45,613 nucleotides of DNA from JBEOJY01 sp040275305 (GTDB taxonomy: Bacteria; Pseudomonadota; Alphaproteobacteria; UBA9219): contig JBEOJY010000025.1 in assembly GCA_040275305.1 (NCBI GenBank), forward strand, positions 1 through 45,613. The letters are read 5' to 3'. Both the position numbers and the translations under genes were made by a program. Shown here in pieces: positions 6,941-15,413 of the stretch (its first letter is position 1; every line of letters starts with the position of its first letter). The notes under the pieces were generated by a model. It saw nothing but the letters and a program-made list of their open reading frames with translations, was not told where the DNA came from and did no database searches.

Positions 6941-8136
6941 TTAGCTTCTCTGCTTCCGCAGCCCGTCGAGATAATCCGCCCAATCCTGCATCATCCTTTT
7001 GCGCTCCGGTAAATGGGCGGTGCGGTTATAGGCACGGCCATTCGGATCACGCACGGCGTGGGCAAGCTGGTGTTCGATATAATCGGGGCGGACGTGCAGG
7101 ATTTCGTCCAATACCGTCCGTGCCATGGCGCGGAAGCCGTGGCCGGTCATTTCATCTTTGGGGATTTCCATGCGGCGGAAGGCGGCGAGAACGGCGTTAT
7201 CGCTCATAGGTCTATTGCTTGACCGTGCGCTTGGAAACAGGAATTGCCCTTGCCCGGTTAGCGGCTTCAGTTCTTCAAGGATTGCCAAGGCTTGACGTGA
7301 CAGGGGAACGATATGCGCCTCGCGCATCTTCATCCGCGTGGCGGGAATGTTCCATGTCGCCGTATCGAAGTCTATTTCCTTCCATTCGGCTTTTCGCAAT
7401 TCGCCGGGGCGGACGAAGACCAGAGGCGCAAGCCGCATGGCGCATTTCGTGATTACGCTGCCGTGATAGTCGTCGATTGTCCGCAACAGGTTGCCGATGG
7501 CCTTGGGCTCGGTTATGGCAGCGAAATGGCTTTCTTTGACCGGAGCCAGCGCCCCGCGAAGGTCGGCGGCGCAATCGCGCTCTGCGCGGCCCGTGGCGAT
7601 GGCATAGCGGAATATCTGGCCACAGTTCTGTAAAATCCTGTGAGACGTATCAATTGCCCCGCGATTCTCGACCCGGCGCAGAATTCCCAAAAGTTCCGGA
7701 GCCTTTATTGTGTTGATATGCCGTTTTCCAATCCAAGGGAAAACATCCAGTTCCAGCCTGCGGATAATCTTGCTGGAATGCGATTCGGCCCAGATGGCCG
7801 CCCGTTTTGCTATCCACTCGCGGGCTACGGCCTCAAAGCTGTTTTCCGCATCTTCCCCCCATCCAGACTTTTTAACCTGCCGGGTGATGGCGGGGTCAAA
7901 ACCGTCCTGCAATTCCTGACGCAGCTTGGCGCAGCGGTCTCTCGCCTGTTTAAGCCCGATTTCGGGGTAGGAGCCGAGGGACAGCAGTTTTTCCTTGCCT
8001 TGAAAGCGGTATTTGAATCGCCATAGCTTGCTTCCATGTGGGTTAACGAGCAGCAAAAGCCCTTCCGCCCGCATAGACTTTATAGGGGCTTTGTCCGTGG
8101 CTTTGCGTTGCGTATGGCGGTATCTGTGAGCGCCAT
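6941..8136 (-). CDS. Tyrosine recombinase (P4-type integrase), 5' end frameshifted
   Basis: This integrase catalyses site-specific insertion and excision of the island at the adjacent tRNA-Ala. The catalytic domain is intact: Arg in LVFVRPGELRKAEW, HGFRAMART, HQLAHAV and the tyrosine in GRAYNRTAHLPERK. The N-terminal arm-binding domain is broken. A canonical start, MALTDTAIRNAKPRTKP, reads from 8136 in one frame, YKVYAGG continues in a second, and GLLLLVNPHGSKLWRFKYRF follows in a third. Two one-base insertions, in GGGG at 8085-8088 and near TT at 8063-8064, would explain this. Without correction, the first in-frame ATG of the long frame is 8074, which loses about 24 residues; the frame also runs on into the tRNA gene, which cannot be its start. 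It is a candidate pseudogene unless the indels are sequencing errors. Confidence 0.85.
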
Positions 8137-8137
8137 C

Positions 8138-8187
8138 TGGGGGTATCTGATAATCAGGAGTTTGTTCTACCCCCAAATATACCCCCA
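8138..8187. repeat. Arm-type motifs beside the integrase (right)
   Basis: TACCCCCA occurs at 8168-8175 and 8180-8187, with an inverted copy (TGGGGGTA) at 8138-8145. The direct pair repeats the spacing found at 213-232 near the other end of the island. They lie directly upstream of the integrase start at 8136, so integrase binding could also repress its own promoter. Confidence 0.6.
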
Positions 8188-8299
8188 CACCCTCTGGTTG
8201 CCCATGAATTTTTCTGGATCGAAACGGACTCAAAAACACAGATTTTCCGTTATTTTTAAGGCGTTTCTGAAGTTCTTTAGACGCCTCTGGACTTTGAAA

Positions 8300-8375
8300 T
8301 GGTGGAGCCAAGGGGGATCGAACCCCTGACCTCGACAATGCCATTGTCGCGCTCTCCCAGCTGAGCTATGGCCCC
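8300..8375 (-). tRNA. tRNA-Ala (GGC)
   Basis: A full cloverleaf is present: acceptor GGGGCCA/TGGCTCC with the G3-U70 alanine identity pair, D-arm GCTCAGCTGGGAGAGC, anticodon stem CGACA/TGTCG with loop ATGGCAT (anticodon GGC), T-arm AGGGGTTCGATCCCCCT and an encoded CCA (8302-8300). Its 3' end contains the island attachment repeat (8307-8321). The gene remains intact because the island supplies the same 3' sequence. Confidence 0.97.
8307..8321. repeat. Proximal attachment-site repeat within tRNA-Ala
   Basis: Identical 15-mer to 143-157, located in the 3' part of the tRNA-Ala gene. Together the pair bounds the segment with alpA-like, cas9-cas1-cas2 and integrase genes. Confidence 0.75.
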
Positions 8376-8678
8376 GTTCTTTGGGAAGGAGGACAAAATA
8401 TCGAAGCGTGGGGAAAACTCAAGGACAAAGTTTGGGGCAGGGGCGCCGCGCGTGCCAGAAGGGCATTCCACAGTCGAGTAGCGCAGAAAACCACGTGAAT
8501 ACAGGCACTTTGAATGCTTGCCGAATCCCTAACGAAAATTTTACTATCCTGTGCGTGTATCGTCCTGCCGTAAAGTTGTCCCGCCCCGCATGTCAAAGGG
8601 CGCGGATAAACCGCCTCCCGCCTCCTGCCTTGCGTCCCGTGAATCATCCGGACGCCCACGTCGTGAAGGATATCTTCC
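8376..8678. other. Intergenic gap
   Basis: No gene or clear structured element is seen. It holds the upstream region of tRNA-Ala (minus strand) and of the MaoC/Pta gene (plus strand), so divergent promoters are expected, but I could not place convincing boxes. Confidence 0.4.
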
Positions 8679-10145
8679 ATGAGCACACCCGCGAACCCCA
8701 ATTCAGCGCTGATGACCCCCGCAGCCGCCGCCGCCGCCGCGCCGTCGCCCTATCTTGAAAACGTCGTGTTCGACGAATTGACGGTCGGACGCACGGCGAG
8801 CCTGACGCGAACGCTGACGCGCGAAGACATTTTGCTGTTCGCGCGCGTGTCGGGCGACGTGAACCCGGCGCATCTTGACGAAGATTACGCCAAGACCAAT
8901 TTGTTTCAAGGAGTCATCGGCCACGGCATGTGGCTCGGCGGCCTAATCTCGACCGTGCTTGGCACCATCATGCCGGGGCCGGGAACGATTTATATGGGGC
9001 AGGACCTCAAATTCAAAAAACCCGTCCGCCTGAACGATCGCATCATGGTGACGCTCTGCGTGCGCGAAAGAAGAAGCGACAAGCCGATCGTGACCTTCGA
9101 TTGCCGCTGCGTGAACCAAAGTGGCGAAACCGTTCTTGAAGGCACCTCGACCGTGCTGGCTCCAACCGAACGTGTGCGCCGCCCGCGCCCCGAAATGCCC
9201 GATGTCGAAATCAGCTCCCACGATCACTACCATGCGATCATCGAAAGCAGCCGCAAGCTAGAGCCTGTGACGACCGCCGTCGTGCATCCGGTGGAATCGC
9301 ACGTCCTCACCGCCGTAGCCGACGCCGCCAGAGAAAGGCTGATGATCCCGATCCTGATCGGCCCCCGCCAGCGCATCGTCACGGCGGCCAATCAGGCGGG
9401 CGTGGATATTTCCGGCTGGAAGCTGATCGACGCCGAACACAGCCACGCCGCCGCCGCTGCCGCCGCCGACCTCGCCGCCGAAGGCAAAGCCGATACGATC
9501 ATGAAAGGCTCGCTGCACACCGCCGAGCTTCTCGATGTCATAGCGCCGACTTCATCCCGACTTCACACGGGACGCAAATTCTCGCATGCCTACGTCATGG
9601 ATTTGCCGGGCTACCACAAGCTATTGCTGGTCACGGACGCCGTCGTCAACGTCGAACCCGACTTGCCGACCAAGGTTGATATCTGCCAGAACGCCATTAA
9701 CCTGTGGCGCGTGATGTTCGGCACCGAGAAAAAACCCAACGTCGCCATTCTCTCCGCCGTAGACATCACGACGCCCAAGCTGCCGACCACGCTCGACGCC
9801 GCGACCCTGTGCAAGATGGCGGATCGCGGACAAATCACAGGCGCGATCGTCGATGGACCGCTCGCCATCGACAACGCGCTGAGCGCGCAGGCGGCCATGG
9901 ACAATGGCGTGGATACGCCGATTGCGGGAGACACCGACATCCTGATGTTTCCGAACATGGAGGCCGCCAACATCATGGCGCGCCGTCTGGCGTTCTTCGG
10001 CCACAGCGATGCGGCTGGAGTCCTGCTCGGCGTGCGTGTGCCCGTCCTCCTGCCGCGTCCGACCGACAACCTGCGTACGCATCTAATGTCTTGCGCGCTG
10101 GCCATGATGCTGGCCAAAGCCCGCCGCGAAGGCAAGATCAAGTAG
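8679..10145 (+). CDS. Bifunctional MaoC-like dehydratase / phosphate acyltransferase
   Basis: A 488-residue fusion. Residues about 20-165 form a MaoC hot-dog domain (VGRTASLTRTLTREDILLFA, GDVNPAHLDEDYA, GVIGHGMW). Residues about 190-480 form a phosphate acetyl/butyryltransferase domain (HPVESHVLTAVADAA, ADTIMKGSLHT, GPLAIDNALS, GDTDILMFPNMEAAN). The fused family is annotated as enoyl-CoA hydratase/phosphate acetyltransferase and would link acyl-CoA to acyl-phosphate metabolism in the cytoplasm. The start at 8679 has AAGGA about 10 bases upstream. A run of alanines (residues 14-20) separates the N-terminus from the first domain. It stands alone between two tRNA genes. The exact substrate cannot be read from the sequence. 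Confidence 0.9.
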   Translation: MSTPANPNSALMTPAAAAAAAPSPYLENVVFDELTVGRTASLTRTLTREDILLFARVSGDVNPAHLDEDYAKTNLFQGVIGHGMWLGGLISTVLGTIMPGPGTIYMGQDLKFKKPVRLNDRIMVTLCVRERRSDKPIVTFDCRCVNQSGETVLEGTSTVLAPTERVRRPRPEMPDVEISSHDHYHAIIESSRKLEPVTTAVVHPVESHVLTAVADAARERLMIPILIGPRQRIVTAANQAGVDISGWKLIDAEHSHAAAAAAADLAAEGKADTIMKGSLHTAELLDVIAPTSSRLHTGRKFSHAYVMDLPGYHKLLLVTDAVVNVEPDLPTKVDICQNAINLWRVMFGTEKKPNVAILSAVDITTPKLPTTLDAATLCKMADRGQITGAIVDGPLAIDNALSAQAAMDNGVDTPIAGDTDILMFPNMEAANIMARRLAFFGHSDAAGVLLGVRVPVLLPRPTDNLRTHLMSCALAMMLAKARREGKIK

Positions 10146-10300
10146 CGCCGGAACCGACGCCAAGAACCGTTTTGTTGGTTAGCGCAGGAGGTGTTTCTTG
10201 GTTGTTTGCTCGCCGGAGGGGCGGTGCGGTAAGTTGAACGTAAATCCCTCTTGGCCTGCCTTCTGGTTTAGTGCTAAGAAAGACTCCCCGTTTGCGCTGT

Positions 10301-10374
10301 TGGGGGATCGTCTAGCGGTAGGACAACAGACTCTGACTCTGTTTACCGTGGTTCGAATCCACGTCCCCCAACCA
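10301..10374 (+). tRNA. tRNA-Gln (CTG)
   Basis: Cloverleaf: acceptor TGGGGGA/TCCCCCA, D-arm with TAGCGGTA, anticodon stem ACAGA/TCTGT with loop CTCTGAC (anticodon CTG), T-arm CGTGGTTCGAATCCACG, discriminator A and encoded CCA (10372-10374). The sequence is typical of alphaproteobacterial tRNA-Gln. Flanking bases 10146-10300 and 10375-10548 show no gene. Confidence 0.95.
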
Positions 10375-10548
10375 TGCATCTTGAGCGTTCGCGCCGCGCC
10401 AGTGTTGCTTTTCCGTCATAGGTTGAAGCGCTCCTCGTCAAGATCAAGGCCAGAGGCGGGCTATGCCCTTGCGCGCTCTTCACAAATCTAAAAATTTACG
10501 CCATGCTCAAAACGTCAACTGATTCTCTTCTCGCTTGATCCGGCTCAA

Positions 10549-11703
10549 ATGAAAATAGCTATACTCAAAGAACGTCGCCCTTATGAAAAGCGCGTTGCCG
10601 CAACTCCCGATACGGTCAAAAAATACCGGGCTCTGGGGTATGACGTGGTGGTGGAAGCCGGGGCTGGCGCGGAGGCGGCATACCCCGATGACTATTATGC
10701 CGCTGCCGGTGCGCAAATTGTGGCTGACGCGCTGATCGTGCGCGAAGCGGATATTGTGCTGAAGGTTCAGCGCCCCATGAGCGAATCCGAAGGGCGCAAC
10801 GAAGTCGGCCTCATCAAGCCGGGGGCAGTGCTGATAGGGATACTAAATCCCTACGCGGCGCGTGGCGAACTGGATGCCTACGCGCGGGGCGGGCTCACGG
10901 CCATGTCAATGGAACTCATGCCCCGCATCACGCGCGCGCAAACGATGGACGTGCTCTCAAGTCAATCCAATCTTGCGGGCTATAAAGCCGTTCTGGATGC
11001 CGCCGAGCAATTCGGACGTGCCCTGCCGATGATGATGACGGCTGCGGGCACGGTTCCGCCTGCGCGCGTTATGATCATGGGAGCAGGCGTCGCGGGCTTG
11101 CAGGCGATAGCGACCGCGCGTCGTTTGGGGGCCATCGTATCAGCGACCGATGTGCGCCCGATAGCGAAGGAACAGGTCGAAAGTCTGGGGGCAACCTTCG
11201 TTATGGTCGAAAGCGAAGAAACCAAGCTGGCGGAAACGTCTGGCGGATATGCCAAGGAAATGAGCGAAGATTACAAGCGCCGTCAAGCCGAACTCATCGC
11301 GGAGACAATCAAGAAACAGGATATCGTCATCTGCACGGCCTTAATTCCCGGACGTGCCGCGCCGAAGCTGATCTCGGAAGACATGCTGCGCAGCATGAAG
11401 CCGGGGTCTGTCATCGTGGATCTGGCGGTCGAGCAGGGTGGAAACTGCGCGCTAAGCGAACCGGGCAAGGTTGTGGAGGCCTTCGGGGTGAAAATTGTCG
11501 GCCATCGCAACACGCCAAGCCGCATAGCTGTGGATTCATCGGCTCTTTACGCAAGAAACTTACTGAACTTCGTAACGCTAATCTCGGCGAAGGAAGGTGG
11601 GAAGCTAACCATCAACTGGGATGACGAAATTGTAAAAGGTGTCGCCCTGACAAAAGATGGCGCGATCATCCACCCTCAATTTACAACGGCATCTGCCAGC
11701 TAA
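10549..11703 (+). CDS. pntAA: NAD(P) transhydrogenase alpha subunit part 1 (PntAA)
   Basis: A 384-residue NAD(H)-binding subunit (domain I) of the proton-translocating transhydrogenase, which uses the membrane proton gradient to make NADPH from NADH. The N-terminus MKIAILKERRPYEKRVAATP is the AlaDH/PNT signature. MGAGVAGLQAIATARRLGA is the Rossmann nucleotide-binding loop, and the RQAEL...VICTALIPGRAAP region and VDLAVEQGGN are conserved. The transhydrogenase is split as in Rhodospirillum: this soluble part, then pntAB, then pntB. Uniquely here, a Pro/Gln-rich membrane protein gene lies between pntAA and pntAB. No strong ribosome-binding site precedes 10549, but the family start is unambiguous. 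Confidence 0.95.
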   Translation: MKIAILKERRPYEKRVAATPDTVKKYRALGYDVVVEAGAGAEAAYPDDYYAAAGAQIVADALIVREADIVLKVQRPMSESEGRNEVGLIKPGAVLIGILNPYAARGELDAYARGGLTAMSMELMPRITRAQTMDVLSSQSNLAGYKAVLDAAEQFGRALPMMMTAAGTVPPARVMIMGAGVAGLQAIATARRLGAIVSATDVRPIAKEQVESLGATFVMVESEETKLAETSGGYAKEMSEDYKRRQAELIAETIKKQDIVICTALIPGRAAPKLISEDMLRSMKPGSVIVDLAVEQGGNCALSEPGKVVEAFGVKIVGHRNTPSRIAVDSSALYARNLLNFVTLISAKEGGKLTINWDDEIVKGVALTKDGAIIHPQFTTASAS

Positions 11704-11725
11704 GATCAATCACACGTAGGGTAAC

Positions 11726-12217
11726 ATGGACAACGCTCAAACGACAACGCAAGGCAACACGACATGGTGGATCACCAGTCTGGCGATCTCGGTGGTCTGT
11801 TGCGCAATTTTGTTTGTAGTTTTTGCAGGCTATCTGTTTGGCTTCCGCGAGAAGTTGCTGGTTGTCGAGACGAAATTAAGCATGGTCGAGCAGAGAAACG
11901 CGCAATTATCAATGGAAATTGATAATCTCCATCGCCGCGCGCCGATCCAGCATATTCAAGTCATGCCATCAAATATCCCGCAACAATACATGCAGCCTAT
12001 GTTGCCTCCGTCAGAGGCGAACGCAGGCGAGAAGTCGCCTCCAATCGTAGGTGTGCCTGCGCCGCCTGCAAACAAGGAGCCTTCACAACAACAGTCGCAA
12101 TCCCCAGCTTCACAGATGCCTCATGCCGGGGCGCCGTCAACTGCGATGCCGCCTGCCGGACAACAAGCCCCGGCCAATCAACCGATACAAGTCCCAACCA
12201 CAACAACAACAAAATAA
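11726..12217 (+). CDS. Membrane-anchored Pro/Gln-rich protein within the pnt operon
   Basis: A 163-residue protein of unrecognised family. One hydrophobic helix lies at about 13-38 (WITSLAISVVCCAILFVVFA). A short coiled-coil-like stretch follows at about 45-70 (VETKLSMVEQRNAQLSMEID). The last 90 residues are low complexity, rich in Pro, Gln, Ala and Thr, ending in a TTTTTK tail. The layout suggests an inner-membrane anchor with a disordered periplasmic or cytoplasmic tail. It starts 22 bases after pntAA and ends 33 bases before pntAB, all in one direction, so it is probably cotranscribed with the transhydrogenase. Function is unknown. Confidence 0.65.
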   Translation: MDNAQTTTQGNTTWWITSLAISVVCCAILFVVFAGYLFGFREKLLVVETKLSMVEQRNAQLSMEIDNLHRRAPIQHIQVMPSNIPQQYMQPMLPPSEANAGEKSPPIVGVPAPPANKEPSQQQSQSPASQMPHAGAPSTAMPPAGQQAPANQPIQVPTTTTTK

Positions 12218-12250
12218 TATCGTGAGATTCCGATAGAGGGAGAAGTAAGA

Positions 12251-12685
12251 ATGTCATCAAGCGATCTGGTATCTGGACTGGATAAACTCGCAACCGACCA
12301 AGAAAAACTGGCGGAATTGGCGAAAAATCTGGCGGCGCAGGCGCAGAACGTGGTCGAACAAGCGGCCACAGGCGGCGGCGGCCACGGCTTCTTCATCGTA
12401 GGCCTAACCGTATTCGTGCTCGCATGCTTCGTGGGATATTACGTCGTCTGGCGCGTGACGCCCGCGCTGCATTCGCCACTGATGGCTGTGACCAATGCCG
12501 TATCCTCCGTCATTATCGTCGGAGCCTTGATTGCGGCAGGGCCTATAGAAATATCAGCCTCCAAGCTGATGGGCCTGGGAGCTGTCATTCTTGCTTCCAT
12601 CAACATCTTTGGCGGCTTTATCGTGACTCAGCGCATGTTGGCGATGTATCGCAAGAAAGAACAACCCAAGAAGGGATCAGCCTGA
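12251..12685 (+). CDS. pntAB: NAD(P) transhydrogenase alpha subunit part 2 (PntAB)
   Basis: A 144-residue membrane part of the split alpha subunit. After an Ala/Gln-rich N-terminal helix there are three hydrophobic helices (FFIVGLTVFVLACFVGYYVV, then TNAVSSVIIVGALIAAG, then LGAVILASINIFGGFIVTQR). The motif VTPALHSPLMAVTNAVSS is the conserved PntAB signature in the proton-channel domain II. Relatives are about 100-140 residues. It sits between the Pro/Gln-rich protein and pntB. A GGGAGAAG site lies about 6 bases before the ATG. Confidence 0.93.
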   Translation: MSSSDLVSGLDKLATDQEKLAELAKNLAAQAQNVVEQAATGGGGHGFFIVGLTVFVLACFVGYYVVWRVTPALHSPLMAVTNAVSSVIIVGALIAAGPIEISASKLMGLGAVILASINIFGGFIVTQRMLAMYRKKEQPKKGSA

Positions 12686-12794
12686 TCTTCAGGAATTTTG
12701 CAGCCATATAAGCCAAATGCTTTTCACAGTGAAGTTTAAGAAAAGCGTCGAGCGAATAGGCTGAACAGGTCAATAATCGAGGAAAAACCTTGCC

Positions 12795-14189
12795 ATGAAC
12801 AACAGTCTTGTCTCGCTAGCCTACCTTTTCTCCGGTATCTGCTTCATCATGGCATTACGCGGACTGGCCTCGCCCGAAACGGCGCGGCAAGGCAATCGCT
12901 ACGGTATTATCGGAATGGCCGTGGCAGTCATAACGACCTTCTTCTTGATGCATGCGGGGTCGCTGGTTTTGGTGATACCCGCCATTCTGATAGGTGGCGG
13001 CATCGGCGCGGTCGTGGCGCAAAAGATCAAGATGACAGCCTTGCCCCAGCTGGTGGCGGCTTTCCATTCGCTCGTCGGTCTGGCTGCCGTACTGGTTGCC
13101 GCCGCTGCGTTTGCGAATCCTGAAGCCTATGGAATCGTAAGCAATGGCAAAATCCACTTGTCGAGCCTAGTTGAAATGGGGCTTGGCGTCGCCATCGCAG
13201 CTATCACCTTCAGCGGCTCAATTGTCGCATTCGCGAAATTGCAAGGACTCGTGTCAGGCAAACCCCTAACTTTCCCGTTCCAACATCAGCTCAATCTCGG
13301 TCTGGCTATCTTGACGGTCATCTTGATCGTGCTGCTGATGATCTCGCAGTCCGCGACGATGTTCTGGGGGATCGTGCTGGTCACCTTTGTGCTAGGCTTC
13401 CTGCTGATACTTCCCATCGGCGGCGCCGATATGCCTGTCGTTATCTCGATGCTCAACAGTTACTCAGGTTGGGCCGCAGCCGCGACGGGCTTCACGCTGG
13501 AAAACCCGCTATTGATTATTACGGGGGCCTTGGTCGGTTCTTCCGGCGCGATTCTGAGCTACATCATGTGTAAAGGCATGAACCGCTCGATCTTCAACGT
13601 GATCCTCGGCGGGTTTGGCACGGAAGGCGGCGTCGCAGCCGCCGGACCTGCGGGCGACCGTTCGGTTAAGATTGGCTCAGCCGAAGACGCCGGCTTCATC
13701 TTGAAAAACGCTTCCAGCGTGGTCGTAGTCCCGGGGTATGGCATGGCCGTCGCGCAGGCGCAGCATGCCTTGAGGGAAATGGCCGACCATCTGAAAAAAG
13801 CGGGCGTGCAGGTGCGTTATGCCATCCATCCCGTCGCGGGGCGCATGCCGGGCCACATGAATGTTCTTCTGGCCGAAGCGAACGTTCCCTATGACGAAGT
13901 GTTGGAACTGGATGAAATCAACCGCGATTTTGGGCAAACAGATGTGGCTTTCGTCATAGGAGCCAACGACGTCACCAACCCAGCGGCGAAAACAGATCCA
14001 AGCTCCCCAATCTATGGAATGCCAATTCTAGACGTAGAAAAGGCGAAAACCGTTCTGTTCATTAAGCGTTCAATGGCAACGGGATATGCCGGCGTCGAGA
14101 ACGAGCTGTTTTACCGCGCGAACACGATGATGCTGTTCGGGGACGCCAAACATATGTGCGAGAACATAGTCAAAGCGCTTGAAAGCTAG
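12795..14189 (+). CDS. pntB: NAD(P) transhydrogenase beta subunit (PntB)
   Basis: A 464-residue subunit. About eight or nine membrane helices fill residues 1-260 and form half of the proton channel. The C-terminal domain III binds NADP(H): VVVPGYGMAVAQAQHALREM, IHPVAGRMPGHMNVLLAEA, VPYDEVLELDEIN and VIGANDVTNPAA. Membrane-domain motifs such as LLILPIGGADMPVVISMLNS are also conserved. It completes the PntAA-PntAB-PntB complex. The 109-base gap before it shows no gene. Confidence 0.96.
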   Translation: MNNSLVSLAYLFSGICFIMALRGLASPETARQGNRYGIIGMAVAVITTFFLMHAGSLVLVIPAILIGGGIGAVVAQKIKMTALPQLVAAFHSLVGLAAVLVAAAAFANPEAYGIVSNGKIHLSSLVEMGLGVAIAAITFSGSIVAFAKLQGLVSGKPLTFPFQHQLNLGLAILTVILIVLLMISQSATMFWGIVLVTFVLGFLLILPIGGADMPVVISMLNSYSGWAAAATGFTLENPLLIITGALVGSSGAILSYIMCKGMNRSIFNVILGGFGTEGGVAAAGPAGDRSVKIGSAEDAGFILKNASSVVVVPGYGMAVAQAQHALREMADHLKKAGVQVRYAIHPVAGRMPGHMNVLLAEANVPYDEVLELDEINRDFGQTDVAFVIGANDVTNPAAKTDPSSPIYGMPILDVEKAKTVLFIKRSMATGYAGVENELFYRANTMMLFGDAKHMCENIVKALES

Positions 14190-14264
14190 AGAGCCGAAAT
14201 GGGACACTGATCTCGACGTGCCCGAAACAGTGGTGTGTCAAGAATCAGCAAGCGGAGCATCTGA

Positions 14265-15413
14265 ATGTCCGAAGAATCTCTGCTGTCGGAAATAACACTA
14301 AACAGCTTGCGACAGAAATACTTTGCGCGATTGGTTGACCGCATAGACAGGATCGCAGGATTATTTGCGCAGTCGAATGGTAGAGATTTATCTCCCGATG
14401 AATGCAATGCGCTGCGTACCGAAGCGCATAGCCTCGTGGGTTCCGGCGCGACCTATGGATTTCCGAACATCACAGTGGCCGCCAGCGCGCTGGAAGCCGC
14501 AACTCTGGCAAATGAAGATCAAGCCGCGCTCTGGACGCGCGCGAGCGACCTTATAAGTGTATGTAAGTCCATAATTCCAAACGACATGCAACGTCAGCCC
14601 GTTTCCTTCATCGCGCCTGAAACGACATTGCCAGTAGTAGCGCAAAATGGAAAACAAGAATTCTCCGGAAAAAAGATACTGCTGATTGATGATGATCCGG
14701 CCATGCAGGATCTGATATCCAAGCTGTTTGAAAAAGACGCGACGATATTAACGGCCAGCGATGGTCAAGCAGGGCTGGATATTCTGCGCAGGCAAAAACC
14801 TGACCTTACGCTGCTGGATATTTCAATGCCCGGCATGGGCGGGTTGTCTATGTTGGAGACGCTCGAACATGACGAAGACTTAAGGCAATCGCCAGTCATC
14901 ATGCTGTCCGCCCACCATGAGCAATCCTATGTCGCCAAAGCCATGATGTCGTGGGCATTGGGATATATCGTCAAACCCTTCGACATAAACGCTTTCGCGT
15001 CGCGCGTTCGCAATCTGCTCGCGAGGTTGACGATCAAGGTACTGGTTGCCGATGACGACGAAGCGATTCGTGACATGCTGTGGCATAAGTTCAGAACTGT
15101 CGGATTGCGCGCAATTCTGGCTGCGGATGGAACGGAAGCTCAGGAACTCATCGTGACCCAGCGCCCGCGTCTCGCAATCATTGACTGGATGATGCCGGGC
15201 CTCGATGGCGCAGCGCTGCTACGTCGCGTGAAAAGCATGGCGGAAAACGTCCAGCCTCGCATCATCATGTTGACCGCAAGACATCAGGAACAAGATGTTC
15301 TGGAAGCGCTGAAACTGGGCGCAGAAGACTACATCACAAAACCCTTTTTTCCGGATGAACTTGTCGTGCGCAGCTTGCGGCTTCTGGGACTCAAGGATAT
15401 CGATTCCGCATGA
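14265..15413 (+). CDS. Hpt-like / dual receiver response regulator
   Basis: A 382-residue cytoplasmic phosphorelay protein with no DNA-binding or GGDEF output domain. Residues 1-105 form a helical Hpt-like domain with a candidate phospho-histidine in RTEAHSLVGSGATYGF (about His52). Receiver 1 (about 135-250) has LLIDDDPAMQ, the phospho-acceptor in LTLLDISMPGMGG and the lysine in YIVKPFD. Receiver 2 (about 258-378) has VLVADDDEAIR, LAIIDWMMPGLDG and YITKPFFP. Its last four bases (ATGA) overlap the start of the YaiO-like gene, and three more genes of a polysaccharide export/synthesis set follow, so it probably controls that machinery by protein-protein contact. Confidence 0.85.
   Translation: MSEESLLSEITLNSLRQKYFARLVDRIDRIAGLFAQSNGRDLSPDECNALRTEAHSLVGSGATYGFPNITVAASALEAATLANEDQAALWTRASDLISVCKSIIPNDMQRQPVSFIAPETTLPVVAQNGKQEFSGKKILLIDDDPAMQDLISKLFEKDATILTASDGQAGLDILRRQKPDLTLLDISMPGMGGLSMLETLEHDEDLRQSPVIMLSAHHEQSYVAKAMMSWALGYIVKPFDINAFASRVRNLLARLTIKVLVADDDEAIRDMLWHKFRTVGLRAILAADGTEAQELIVTQRPRLAIIDWMMPGLDGAALLRRVKSMAENVQPRIIMLTARHQEQDVLEALKLGAEDYITKPFFPDELVVRSLRLLGLKDIDSA

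Noticed and set aside
8136..8344. Long integrase frame beginning inside tRNA-Ala
   Set aside because: It runs through the tRNA and attachment site. The family start MALTDTAIR lies at 8136 in another frame.
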